Source: Buchananella sp. 14KM1171 (GTDB lineage Bacteria; Actinomycetota; Actinomycetes; Actinomycetales; Actinomycetaceae). Taken from it: a stretch of 64,000 nt of DNA. A program made the position numbers and the translations under genes. The stretch covers positions 1,860,001 to 1,924,000 of the forward strand of contig NZ_CP159981.1 of the NCBI RefSeq assembly GCF_041380365.1, read 5' to 3'. The first letter of the stretch is position 1; every line of letters begins with the position of its first letter. Of the stretch, positions 1-7,886 are shown piece by piece. The notes under the pieces were generated by a model. The model saw only the letters and a list, made by a program, of their open reading frames with translations. It had not been told where the DNA came from and made no database searches.

Positions 1-1
1 C

Positions 2-1339
2 GACGTCCAGGGCGAGCGCGGCACGCTGGTCGCCTCCGGCGTGTTCGCGGTGGGCTCTGAAGAGCAGCGCGTCACCTTCCCGCCGGTTCTTGGCCGTTAC
101 GTGACCCTGGTTGCCAAGACCTCGCAGTCCACCCGCAACGGTTCGTTCTCCTCCGCTGCGGAGATCCGCATCGAGGGCGTGCTGCCCGGCTCCACGCCGG
201 CTCCGGGTGGGTCTGCCACGCCGGCTCCGGGTGGGTCTGCCACGCCGGCTCCGGGTGGGTCTGCCACGCCGGCTCCGGGTGGGTCTGCCACGCCGGCTCC
301 GGGTGGGTCTGCCACGCCGGCTCCGGGTGGGTCTGCCACGCCGGCTCCGGGTGGGTCTGCCACGCCGGCTCCGGGTGGGTCTGCCACGCCGGCTCCGGGT
401 GGGTCTGCCACGCCGGCTCCGTCTGCAACTGCGACTGTTCCTGGGGCGCCCCTGGCCCCCGAGGTGACCCGACTGGCCGGCACGAACCGCGTCAAGACCG
501 CCCTCGAGGCCGCCCGCGCCGGCGACTTCGGCCACACCGCAGTCCTGGTGACCGGCAAGTCTTACCCGGACGGCGCGGCCGCCGCCCCGCTGGCCGCGCA
601 CCACAAGGCGCCCATCTTGCTCACCATGGGCAGCAAGCTGGAGCCCGAGGTGCGTGCCGCCCTGGACGAGCTGGACATTCGCGATATCGTGATCGTCGGT
701 GGTCACCGCTCCGTCTCTGCGGCCGTCGAGCGCGAGCTGCGCGGCCTGGACCTGACCGTCCAGCGCATCGAGGGCAAGGACCGCTTCGACACGAACATGC
801 AGGTCATCAACTACCTGGATGAGAAGAACGTCGGCAAGGGCGGGGTGTTCGTCACCTCCGGCATGAACTTCGCCGACACGCTGGCGGCATCCGCCGTGGC
901 CTCCAAGCACGACGCCGTGGTGCTGCTGACCGGCACCAACGCGCTGCCCGCCGCAGCTGCCCAGCTGCTGAAGGGCCGCGCCGGCGTCAAGCCGGTCGGC
1001 GTGGGTGGCGACGCGGTGCGTTCCCTGCTCAACGCCGGCTACGTGCCCGGCACCACGATGGTCGACGTGGCCGGTGTGACCCGCTTCGACACCGCCGCGC
1101 GACTGGCGGAGCTCTACATGGCCGACGCGACCTCTGCGGTCGTGGTCAGTGGCGCCACCTTCGCCGACGCGCTCCCCGGTAACGCCCTGGCCGCCAACAA
1201 GGGCGGCGTGGTGCTGCTGACCCAGCAGAGCGTGCTGCCCGAGTCCACTCGCCGGGCGCTGGTGAAGCTGCCGGTTTCCTCCATCCACGTGCTAGGAGGG
1301 ACCGGAACCGTGAGCGAGGCCGTGGCTAGGATCCTCTAG
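2..1339 (+). CDS. Cell-wall-binding repeat 2 (CWB2) surface protein, C-terminal part
   Basis: The reading frame is open from the window edge, so the start lies upstream and only about 445 residues are visible. The first 60 residues look like the end of an F5/8 type C (discoidin) carbohydrate-binding domain (FPPVLGRYVTLVAKTS then SSAAEIRIEG). A nine-copy PAPGGSAT linker follows. The last 290 or so residues hold three CWB2 repeats, each with a TRLAGTNR- or DRFDTN-like start and an ADxLAASA- or DALPGNALA-like core. CWB2 modules attach secreted proteins non-covalently to the cell wall. The catalytic or adhesive N-terminal part is outside the window, so substrate is unknown. The layout matches the C-terminal half of the GH84 protein at 29821-33627. 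It ends at TAG just before a strong hairpin. Confidence 0.88.
   Translation, partial: DVQGERGTLVASGVFAVGSEEQRVTFPPVLGRYVTLVAKTSQSTRNGSFSSAAEIRIEGVLPGSTPAPGGSATPAPGGSATPAPGGSATPAPGGSATPAPGGSATPAPGGSATPAPGGSATPAPGGSATPAPGGSATPAPSATATVPGAPLAPEVTRLAGTNRVKTALEAARAGDFGHTAVLVTGKSYPDGAAAAPLAAHHKAPILLTMGSKLEPEVRAALDELDIRDIVIVGGHRSVSAAVERELRGLDLTVQRIEGKDRFDTNMQVINYLDEKNVGKGGVFVTSGMNFADTLAASAVASKHDAVVLLTGTNALPAAAAQLLKGRAGVKPVGVGGDAVRSLLNAGYVPGTTMVDVAGVTRFDTAARLAELYMADATSAVVVSGATFADALPGNALAANKGGVVLLTQQSVLPESTRRALVKLPVSSIHVLGGTGTVSEAVARIL
194..409 (+). repeat. Nine perfect 24-bp tandem repeats encoding PAPGGSAT
   Basis: Nine consecutive 24-bp units are identical at the DNA level and are followed by a partial tenth. 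They encode a Pro/Gly/Ser/Ala linker between the discoidin-like domain and the CWB2 repeats. Identity at the third codon position points to recent expansion by slippage or recombination, so copy number is likely to vary among strains. Confidence 0.97.
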
Positions 1340-1362
1340 CGGGCAGCGCTTGCAGATAGCAG

Positions 1363-1394
1363 GGGGCGGGCGAACCAGCCGGTTCGCCCGCCCC
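1363..1394 (+). terminator. Hairpin after the CWB2 gene
   Basis: A perfect 14-bp stem (1363-1376 with 1381-1394) with a 4-nt loop starts 23 nt after the stop codon. There is no U-tract, as is common for actinobacterial intrinsic terminators. Confidence 0.75.
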
Positions 1395-1471
1395 TCGCCT
1401 GTCCCTCGCCCGCCCCGGCACTGTTGCTGGGGTTGGCACGCCGCCGGGGGTTCGCGGTCTTGTTCGGTGGC

Positions 1472-1549
1472 CTTGTCCAAGCGCGCCGAGACTTGTCATT
1501 AGCGGGTGCGCTAAGGACAAGTCTCGGCGGGTTTTGAAAAGTCTCGGCG
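1472..1549. repeat. 20-nt-phased inverted repeat array, family A copy 1
   Basis: CTTGTC occurs at 1472 and 1492. The inverse GACAAG occurs at 1516, with a degenerate copy (GAAAAG) at 1536. Both pairs sit exactly 20 nt apart. The centre forms a 14-bp perfect stem (1484-1497 with 1516-1529) and an inner TAGCG/CGCTA stem. A related array lies at 3636-3729. Apart from this array and the hairpin, nothing gene-like is seen between 1340 and 1649. Confidence 0.8.
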
Positions 1550-1649
1550 TGCATCGGGCCGGAGGTGGCGGACCGATGTGCGGGGTGGGGGTCGTGGGAT
1601 GGCCCGGCCCGCGTCGAGGCCGCCTGCCGACCCGCCACTCCGGGGTGGG

Positions 1650-2426
1650 TTAGTGGCCGTCTAGTTTTTCGGCTTCGTCGGTCAGGAAGGGCACGGCCAT
1701 TTTCTGGGTGAACCAGCGCGAGTAGCTGAGGGTTTGCACGCTGCCTTCGATGGGGATCCAGGCCCCGGTGCGGGGGTGGAGGAACTCAGCACTCCAGGTG
1801 GTGGTCAGGGTGATGCGGTTCTTGGCTGCGCGGGTGAGGTATTGGTGTTTGTAGGTGGCCTGGGGGTCGGGCAGGCCTGGGTGGTCCACGGTCTCGATCG
1901 TGCCGTCGCCAAAGTCCCAGGTGTATTCGAACGGGGTGGCGCGTACTTGGATGTCGGCGGTGGTGAACTGCAGGGTGTAGATCCGCTCACCCGCGTCGGT
2001 CATTACCGGGGTGGGTAGGTTGATGAGTACGTCGCCGGTGTTGGGCCACATGATGACTGCGGGTGGGGCGAAGTTGATGGACTCGACCTCCCGGATAGTT
2101 ACTACCCGGGCCCAGTCCACCTCGGGTGCCTGGCTGGGGGACGGGCGGGGCAGGCGGCGTTTTTCCCCGTAGTCCCACATGCACTCGGTCGGGTCCTCAA
2201 ACTCACACAAGTAATGCGGCCTAGTAGGAACCACAGACGGCACGGGCAGGACAGGTGCAGGTAGCACAGGTGCCGAAATGTTGTAGGTCGACTCGGAGCT
2301 ACTCTCGCTCTGTTCCCAGGTTACTCTCACGCCATCGGGGTTTCCTGCCCCGTCTACAACGTCTCCCCAGGTAAGCGGAGTTAGGGTGATGGTGAGTGCG
2401 GTCATACCGATGACTGATAACTTCAT
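1650..2426 (-). CDS. Secreted PKD-like domain protein
   Basis: A 258-residue protein with a hydrophobic N-terminus (about residues 1-20) that looks like a signal sequence. A Pro-rich stretch around residues 52-68 follows, then a PKD-like beta-sandwich around residues 140-240 recognisable from FEYTWDFGDGT. PKD folds mediate protein-protein or carbohydrate contact at the cell surface. No catalytic motif is visible. The start ATG overlaps the stop of the upstream lipoprotein gene by 4 nt, so the two are translationally coupled and probably act together at the envelope. The partner of the pair and its ligand are unknown. Confidence 0.75.
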   Translation of the reverse strand: MKLSVIGMTALTITLTPLTWGDVVDGAGNPDGVRVTWEQSESSSESTYNISAPVLPAPVLPVPSVVPTRPHYLCEFEDPTECMWDYGEKRRLPRPSPSQAPEVDWARVVTIREVESINFAPPAVIMWPNTGDVLINLPTPVMTDAGERIYTLQFTTADIQVRATPFEYTWDFGDGTIETVDHPGLPDPQATYKHQYLTRAAKNRITLTTTWSAEFLHPRTGAWIPIEGSVQTLSYSRWFTQKMAVPFLTDEAEKLDGH

Positions 2427-3124
2427 GGTTCTGAGACCGTTCTAACGACCACGCCTAAAATCTGCCAGCCGTCTCCGGTATGGACGCCGCGAAACACGAG
2501 CTCTCGTTTTGCTGGCTGATCAACAACTGTAGAACTGCCGTTGTGAGTCACGCGTTCAATCGGACCTACTTCGGCGCGAAGCGTGATTCGGTGCTCGTTG
2601 TGGTCATCTCGATTCCTGACCCGCTCGTGAGTGGTCGGATAGAAGACTGAGACGTTGTCTACGCTTCCTTCCGAGATCGCAGCCTGGGCAATCTCCTTCA
2701 TAGTCGTTTTCCACTCGCAGTCGGGGATGTTGGTGTCCCACCATTCGATGTCGTGGGTGTTGATGAGGTACCACCAGGCTTGGAAGAGGAAGTAGGCGTA
2801 GGCCTCGGCACCATCGGCGCTGTTCTCAAAGGCAACGTCCGAGGGGACGGGCGCCTGTATCTGCTCCGGCAAGAGCGGTGTCTGGCTAGGGCCACTGGGG
2901 ACCGGTGTTGCCTGGGTGGATTGGTCGGAGGGCTGGCTGCTCGCCGGCGCCGTGGTGTTCACGCTGGGCATGGGCAGCGGGGCTGGGGGCGCCTCGGTTT
3001 GGGTCGAGCACGCGGCCAGGGGCAGGGGAAGGGCCACCAGGGTGGCAAGGAGAAGCCGTGGTGCCGCCCGCCGGGCCGGGCGCGTGGCGGCCACTGCCGG
3101 TTGCTGGGTCGGGTTGATCTCCAT
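2423..3124 (-). CDS. DUF6318-like lipoprotein
   Basis: A 233-residue lipoprotein. The N-terminus is basic, followed by a hydrophobic segment and a lipobox (PLAAC, Cys39). A long Ser/Thr/Pro/Gln linker (residues 43-90) precedes the folded domain, which carries the AEAYAYFLFQAWWYLINT segment and a lone Cys in IPDCEW, resembling the DUF6318 family of actinobacterial lipoproteins. The role of that family is unknown. The gene overlaps the downstream PKD-like gene by 4 nt. The assignment rests on pattern recognition, so the family name is moderately sure and the lipoprotein call is firm. Confidence 0.78.
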   Translation of the reverse strand: MEINPTQQPAVAATRPARRAAPRLLLATLVALPLPLAACSTQTEAPPAPLPMPSVNTTAPASSQPSDQSTQATPVPSGPSQTPLLPEQIQAPVPSDVAFENSADGAEAYAYFLFQAWWYLINTHDIEWWDTNIPDCEWKTTMKEIAQAAISEGSVDNVSVFYPTTHERVRNRDDHNEHRITLRAEVGPIERVTHNGSSTVVDQPAKRELVFRGVHTGDGWQILGVVVRTVSEP

Positions 3125-3287
3125 GAATCGAACCTAGACCAGGGTCTCCTGCGGTATCTACCACTTGTGGAAAACACCCGCCGCCCTCGCGATCTCCCCG
3201 GCCGGCCAGCAGAAAGACCCTGTAGAGAGCAAGGGACGAGCGCCCCACCCAGGCCAACACGCCGAGGGCCGGTTTAGAGAAGGTGCG

Positions 3288-3391
3288 GGCGGAACGTCGT
3301 CCATGCTCTGGGCCTCCACGCGGAGGGACTATCCCCAGCGACGGGGCGGGTGGAACGTCGTCCATGCTCCGGGCTTACACGGGGAGGGGCC
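3288..3391. repeat. Two direct copies of a 41-nt element carrying the dispersed ACGTCG word
   Basis: The stretches starting near 3290 and 3350 share GGAACGTCGTCCATGCTC and continue with about 75% identity through CACG and GGAGGG. Both contain the word found elsewhere in the window (see findings). The gap 3125-3806 holds no convincing gene. Besides this element it contains the phased arrays at 3450-3589 and 3636-3729. Confidence 0.8.
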
Positions 3392-3449
3392 GGCACTGGG
3401 ACGGGGTTGCGCTCTAAAGGTGCCCGTGGACTGGCGCTCGCGTTGTCTG

Positions 3450-3589
3450 AACTAGACGTTTCGATCTTCAACTCGACGTTGGGGCACTCAACTAGACGTT
3501 CCGGCCCTGGTTAACGTCTAGTCGAAGCGTCAAACGTCGAGTCGAAGCGTCAAACGTCTAGTCGAAGCATCAAACGTCTAGTTGGAAGC
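3450..3589. repeat. 20-nt-phased inverted repeat array, family B (seven units)
   Basis: Three forward units begin with AACTAGACGTT or AACTCGACGTT at 3450, 3470 and 3490. After a 12-nt centre come four inverse units beginning AACGTC(T/G)AGT at 3513, 3533, 3553 and 3573. Every step is exactly 20 nt. The innermost pair can form a 10-11-bp stem. No reading frame explains the order. Confidence 0.9.
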
Positions 3590-3635
3590 CGGCCCAGCAG
3601 CTCCGCGCGCCCCGGCCACGCGGAAGCGCCCGGTG

Positions 3636-3729
3636 AACTTGTCCAAGCCCGCCGAAACTTGTCCAAGCGCGCCATAACTTGTCAATGGCGGGGCCGCTAA
3701 GGACAAGTCTCGACGCGGTTTGACAAGTT
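3636..3729. repeat. 20-nt-phased inverted repeat array, family A copy 2
   Basis: AACTTGTC occurs at 3636, 3656 and 3676. The inverse GACAAGT occurs at 3702 and 3722. All steps are 20 nt. The core (CTTGTCA, then GCGG, then CCGCTAAGGACAAG) is shared with the array at 1472-1549. Confidence 0.88.
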
Positions 3730-3806
3730 TGAGCGAGCCTCGGCCCACCGCAGCGTGCGTCAGCCCGCCCGACGAGCCGGCCCACTCACCCCACCGGGCC
3801 CGGCCC

Positions 3807-5087
3807 TTAGAGCTGCCCGGCCGCCTTGAGGGCCAGGTACTTGTCCGCCAGCGCCGGGGCGAGCCGTTCGGCGGTGTCCTCCACCAGATGGGCGCCCCGC
3901 TTGGAGAGCTGGTAGCGGGAAGCCTCGCGCTCCAGCTCGGCGGATTCTGCGGCGGCGGCAACGTAGGTGGACAGTAGGGAGGAGCGGTCGTCGCGCAGCT
4001 GGGCTTCCTCGCTGGCGGTGGCGCCGGCCACGACCACCACGTGCTTGGCGGTGAGGGCACTGACCATGTCCAGCATCCCAGCGGAGAGGGAGGGCTCGAT
4101 GGCGGAGAGCACCACCACGAGGGAGCGGTGCGGCAGTGTCCGGGTGACCTCCCGCAGCACCTCGCCGTAGTTGCCCTCCATCAGTTCGGGCTGGACGTCC
4201 GCCAGGGCGGTGGCGACGGCGTGGAGACGGGTGTTGCCTCCGCCGTGCACGCGGGCGCGCACCTTGGAGTCCACCACGAGCAGGCGCACGTCGTCGCTGG
4301 CGTGGGAGGCCAGGGCGGTCAGTAGCAGGGCGGCTTCCATGGAGGCGTCCAGGCGAGTGATGTTGCCCAGGCGGGTGCCGGAGTAGCGGGAGGAGTCCAG
4401 CACGATCAGCACCTGGCGGTTTCGCTCGGGGCGGAAGGTGCGCACCATGGCGTTGCGGGATCTGGCCGTGGCCCGCCAGTCGATGGTGCGAACGTCGTCC
4501 CCCGGCACGTACTCGCGTAGAGAATCGAACTCGGTGCCCTGGCCGCCGCGCATGGTCAGGGTGCGGCCGTCCAGCTCGCGAAGGCGGGCCAGCCTGGAGG
4601 GCAGGTGGCGCCGCGAGGTGAAGGCGGGGAGAACGCGCAGGGCGGCCGGCGCGGCGAGGGAGTACTGGTGGCATACCAGCCCTAGCGGTCCGGGCACGCG
4701 CACCGTGACCTCGGCGGCCTTGAACACCCCGCGCCGCTGCGGCTCCAGGCGGGTGCGGATCCTGGTGCCGCGCCCGGCCCCGACGGTGACCGTGGCGCGC
4801 GACCCGCCCCCGACGGAGGGGCCCCAGGCGTCGCGCACCAGGGCGCGTAGCGGGCGCTTGCCGGGGTTGAACAGCTCCAGCTTGCACTGGGCCTCCTGCC
4901 CCAGGCGCACGGCCACGCTCACGTGGCGGCGCGCCTGCAGCTGCTCGTGGCGGCCCAGGGCGAAGTCCACCACCCCGAGCGCCGCCACCCCGGCCTGCCA
5001 CCACAGCAGGATGGCCCAGGACGGAAACAGCAGCACTGGCACCAGGCCCAGCGCCACTAGCGCAACAGCGCGGCCGGTGATCGCCAT
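3807..5087 (-). CDS. DUF58 membrane-anchored protein of the MoxR cluster
   Basis: A protein of 426 residues. Two hydrophobic helices at residues about 8-45 are followed by a beta-rich region and the DUF58 signature (EFDSLREYVPGDDVRTIDWR, then RPERNRQVLIVLDSSR). The start at 5087 is preferred because it overlaps the MoxR stop by one nucleotide (TGATG). A longer in-frame extension upstream only covers moxR antisense sequence. DUF58 proteins carry a vWA-like fold and are the usual partners of MoxR AAA+ ATPases, probably in metal-dependent protein assembly at the envelope. The actual client is unknown. Confidence 0.88.
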   Translation of the reverse strand: MAITGRAVALVALGLVPVLLFPSWAILLWWQAGVAALGVVDFALGRHEQLQARRHVSVAVRLGQEAQCKLELFNPGKRPLRALVRDAWGPSVGGGSRATVTVGAGRGTRIRTRLEPQRRGVFKAAEVTVRVPGPLGLVCHQYSLAAPAALRVLPAFTSRRHLPSRLARLRELDGRTLTMRGGQGTEFDSLREYVPGDDVRTIDWRATARSRNAMVRTFRPERNRQVLIVLDSSRYSGTRLGNITRLDASMEAALLLTALASHASDDVRLLVVDSKVRARVHGGGNTRLHAVATALADVQPELMEGNYGEVLREVTRTLPHRSLVVVLSAIEPSLSAGMLDMVSALTAKHVVVVAGATASEEAQLRDDRSSLLSTYVAAAAESAELEREASRYQLSKRGAHLVEDTAERLAPALADKYLALKAAGQL

Positions 5088-6055
5088 CAGCGCGGCACCG
5101 GGACCATCGCGAGAACGGAGTCGAGCACGCGCTCGGCGGTCACGCCTTCCAGCTCGGCCTCGGAGTGCAGCGAGATGCGGTGGCGCAGCGTGGGCTGGAC
5201 CAGTGCCTGCACGTCGTCGGGGGTGACGTAGGAGCGGCCGATCAGCCACGCCCAGGCGCGCGCGGCGTGCAGCAGGGCGGTGGCGCCACGGGGGGACACG
5301 CCCAGGCGCACGGAGGGCTGGGAGCGGGTGGCGCGCACGATGTCCACCACGTAGCCGAGCACCTCGGGGGCCACCTGCACGTGACCGATGGCGGCGCGGG
5401 CAGCAGCGAGGTCGCCGGGCTCGATGACGGGGTGGATGCCGGCGCTGCCCTGCAGTTCGCGCGGGTTGAAGCCGGAGGCGTGGCGGTGCAGGATCTCCAC
5501 CTCGGCGGCGCGCTCGGGCAGGGGCAGCACGATCTTGAGCAGGAAGCGGTCCAGCTGCGCCTCGGGCAGGGGGTAGGTGCCCTCGTACTCCACCGGGTTC
5601 TGGGTGGCGATCACCATGAAGGGGTCCGGCAACTGGCGGGTGTTGCCGTCCACCGTGACCTGCCGTTCCTCCATTGCCTCCAGGAGGGCGGATTGGGTCT
5701 TGGGGGGCGTGCGGTTGATCTCGTCGGCCAGCAGGAGGTTGGTGAAGACCGGGCCGGGGCGGAACTCGAACTTGCCGGAGTCGTAGACCAGGGAGCCGGT
5801 CAGGTCCGCCGGCATGAGGTCCGGGGTGAACTGCACGCGCTTGGTTTCCAGGTGCAGGGAGGCAGACAGCGCACGCACCAGCAGGGTCTTGGCCACGCCT
5901 GGCACGCCCTCCAGGAGCACGTGGCCGCCGGCCAGCAGTCCGATCACTAGCCCCGTCACTGCGGCGTCCTGACCGATCACCGCCTTGCCGACTTCGGTGC
6001 GGATCTGGCCGATGCGGGCCCGCAGTGCGGCCTCGGGGTTGCCGTTGTCAGTCAT
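5087..6055 (-). CDS. MoxR family AAA+ ATPase
   Basis: A protein of 322 residues with Walker A at 50-58 (GVPGVAKTL), Walker B LLLADEINR, and the MoxR-typical sensor region ATQNPVEYEGTYPLPEAQLDRF. The C-terminal helical lid carries GVSPRGATALLHAARAWA. It acts in the cytoplasm as a chaperone-like ATPase with its DUF58 neighbour. The 5' end overlaps the DUF4350 gene by 8 nt and the 3' end overlaps the DUF58 start by 1 nt, so the genes form one transcription unit. Confidence 0.95.
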   Translation of the reverse strand: MTDNGNPEAALRARIGQIRTEVGKAVIGQDAAVTGLVIGLLAGGHVLLEGVPGVAKTLLVRALSASLHLETKRVQFTPDLMPADLTGSLVYDSGKFEFRPGPVFTNLLLADEINRTPPKTQSALLEAMEERQVTVDGNTRQLPDPFMVIATQNPVEYEGTYPLPEAQLDRFLLKIVLPLPERAAEVEILHRHASGFNPRELQGSAGIHPVIEPGDLAAARAAIGHVQVAPEVLGYVVDIVRATRSQPSVRLGVSPRGATALLHAARAWAWLIGRSYVTPDDVQALVQPTLRHRISLHSEAELEGVTAERVLDSVLAMVPVPR

Positions 6056-7256
6056 AGTGCTTCCTTACTTGACGAAGGGCCTGAGCTAGCTGGACGAGTT
6101 CTGCGTCGGTTGTGGGGGCCGGGCCGTAGAACAGGTGGGAGAGATAGTTGCGGTCCAGGCCGGATTCGGCCTGGAGGGCGTTGAGGAAGGCGGCGGCGGA
6201 GGCGGAGCGGCTCAGCCCGAGCGCCTTGCGGTAGCGGCGCGCGGCCCCGGCCCTCAGCTTGGCGGCCGCGTGGGCGTGGTCCTTGGATTTCAGGTAGAGG
6301 ATGCCGCGCCCGCGCACCGTCTCGGTGGCCGGCACCACGACGGGCATGCGCTCCACCACGACCGGCCCGAGCCTGCGCCCGCGCCAGGCGGCCAGGGCGG
6401 CGACGATGACCACCGCGTAGACGTAGAGCCAGGGCAGCCACGGGGGGGTCATGCCGGAGGAACTGCTGGGCTTGTCAAAGGTGGACAGGTCCGATGCCGA
6501 GGGCACGTACCACACCACGTGCCCACTCGTTCCGAGCAGCCGCATGGCGAGGGCGGCGTTGCCTTCCTTGGCGAGGTGTTGGTTGGAGAGGAAGTAGCCG
6601 TCCGAGACCTGGTGGACGTCGGTGCCGGGTACCACGTCGCGCCTGACCTGGTAGGCCACGCCGTTATCTGTGGGGAAGCAGCCCGTGCCCTTGAAGACGT
6701 AGCCGATGCCGGTGAGCGTTTCGGCGCCCTGCGCGTGCTGCTCGGTGCACTGGGCCCGCAGTATCGTGGCGGTGGCCTCGTTTTGGGCGTCGCCCTCTGC
6801 CGGGACCAGTTCGGTTTCGAGGATGCGCGGGTCAGTGGCCGGCCCGACCAGTAGCACTAGGTTGCGGTGCAGGTCCAGCAGTTCGCGCCACTTGTCGTAG
6901 GTGAGTTGCCCGGTGTCCGCCACGACCACCACCGAGTTGTCGAGCGTTTGCTGACGGACGGCGAACTGGGAGTGGGCGACGCTGACCTCCACGCCGTTTT
7001 GTCGCAGGACCTCCGCGATCGCCATGGCGCCGTTGGGGTGCGGATTGAGCGGATTGAGAGGCTCCTTGCTGGTCACCGTCCGCGTTGCGGCTATGACGAG
7101 GATGGCGAGCGCCACTAGCGCGGTCAGCCAGATTGCACGACGTCTCACCCGCCGACGATTCTCCTGGCCGCCCGGAGTCGTGCCGAAGAGGGTGTCGATC
7201 CCGGCCGGGCGGGCCGGTGCGGGCGCGTCGAAGCCGGCGGGGGAGTGGGCGCTCAT
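6048..7256 (-). CDS. DUF4350 membrane protein
   Basis: A protein of 402 residues with two membrane helices, near residues 40-60 (AIWLTALVALAILVIAATRTV) and 275-293 (WLPWLYVYAVVIVAALAAW). The extracytoplasmic part between them has the DUF4350 fold: NPHPNGAMAIAEVLRQNGVEV, then VVVADTGQL. A basic C-terminal cytoplasmic tail follows. It sits in the MoxR-DUF58 operon with 4-8-nt overlaps on both sides. The biochemical role is unknown; context suggests an envelope complex with the ATPase. Confidence 0.85.
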   Translation of the reverse strand: MSAHSPAGFDAPAPARPAGIDTLFGTTPGGQENRRRVRRRAIWLTALVALAILVIAATRTVTSKEPLNPLNPHPNGAMAIAEVLRQNGVEVSVAHSQFAVRQQTLDNSVVVVADTGQLTYDKWRELLDLHRNLVLLVGPATDPRILETELVPAEGDAQNEATATILRAQCTEQHAQGAETLTGIGYVFKGTGCFPTDNGVAYQVRRDVVPGTDVHQVSDGYFLSNQHLAKEGNAALAMRLLGTSGHVVWYVPSASDLSTFDKPSSSSGMTPPWLPWLYVYAVVIVAALAAWRGRRLGPVVVERMPVVVPATETVRGRGILYLKSKDHAHAAAKLRAGAARRYRKALGLSRSASAAAFLNALQAESGLDRNYLSHLFYGPAPTTDAELVQLAQALRQVRKHYD

Positions 7257-7882
7257 TTGCTCTCCCCGAAGGTCGCGGGCAGGGACAGGACGGCCTGCTC
7301 GAGGAGGCGCAGCTGGGCGTCGTGCTCCGGGAGCGCGACCAGATAGCCGTAGGCGACGTCGTCGAAGAGCTTGCTGGCCGTAGCGAATTGGGGGCCGAGC
7401 GCGGGCACGCCGGTGCCGGCCAGGTGGGCGGCGGCGTGGGCGGTCAGGCCTGGGTATTCCTCGATGATGAGACGCTCGTCCAGTTCCCGGATGATGGAGC
7501 GGAAGCGCTCCATCACGGCGGTCTTCCAGTCGCCTCTAGCTGCGGCGTCGTTTGCCAGGGAGCGCAGGCGCTCGGCGGGCAGGTCGTTTTCGAACAGGGT
7601 GGCGCTGGCGCGTTGGGCGTTAGCGCGGTGGGTGAAACTGCGCGACTTCCACACGGCCAGGCCGATTCCCACGGCTACCGCAATTAGCAGCGCCCAAACC
7701 ACCGGCGCCGGGATACCGAAGTACTTGCCTCCCATCTCCAATCGCTCCAGGAGGTCCTTCAGCCACTCGATCAGGGCGTCCCACAGGCTGGTGCCCTGGT
7801 GGTAGATCCCGCGCGAGAGCTCCTCCTCCGCCTGGCGTCGGGCGGATTCGGGGTCGGGGATGAGCGGCGGGGCAAGCAACAT
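7253..7882 (-). CDS. DUF4129 membrane protein
   Basis: A protein of 209 residues. An N-terminal amphipathic region (PDPESARRQAEEELSRGIYH, then WLKDLLERL) precedes a single membrane helix around residues 60-78. The C-terminal cytoplasmic part matches DUF4129: ARGDWKTAVMERFRSIIREL, then YPGLTAHAAAHLAG. It overlaps the DUF4350 gene by 4 nt. DUF4129 and DUF4350 proteins are standard companions in this actinobacterial MoxR cluster. The single-helix topology suggests it links the membrane to the cytoplasmic ATPase, which is inference. Confidence 0.85.
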   Translation of the reverse strand: MLLAPPLIPDPESARRQAEEELSRGIYHQGTSLWDALIEWLKDLLERLEMGGKYFGIPAPVVWALLIAVAVGIGLAVWKSRSFTHRANAQRASATLFENDLPAERLRSLANDAAARGDWKTAVMERFRSIIRELDERLIIEEYPGLTAHAAAHLAGTGVPALGPQFATASKLFDDVAYGYLVALPEHDAQLRLLEQAVLSLPATFGESK

Positions 7883-7886
7883 GAGG

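Noticed and set aside
72-558. Long open frames on both strands across the PAPGGSAT repeat region
   Set aside because: A 24-bp repeat without stops stays open in several frames. Only the plus frame joins to recognisable domains on both sides.
3450-3589. CRISPR array
   Set aside because: The pitch is 20 nt, the repeats are about 10 nt, the direction flips in the middle, and no spacers of usual length or cas genes are present.
3760-5249. Longer start for the DUF58 gene and an overlapping Arg/Gly-rich frame
   Set aside because: The extra residues are antisense or out-of-frame readings of moxR and DUF58 and have no domain.
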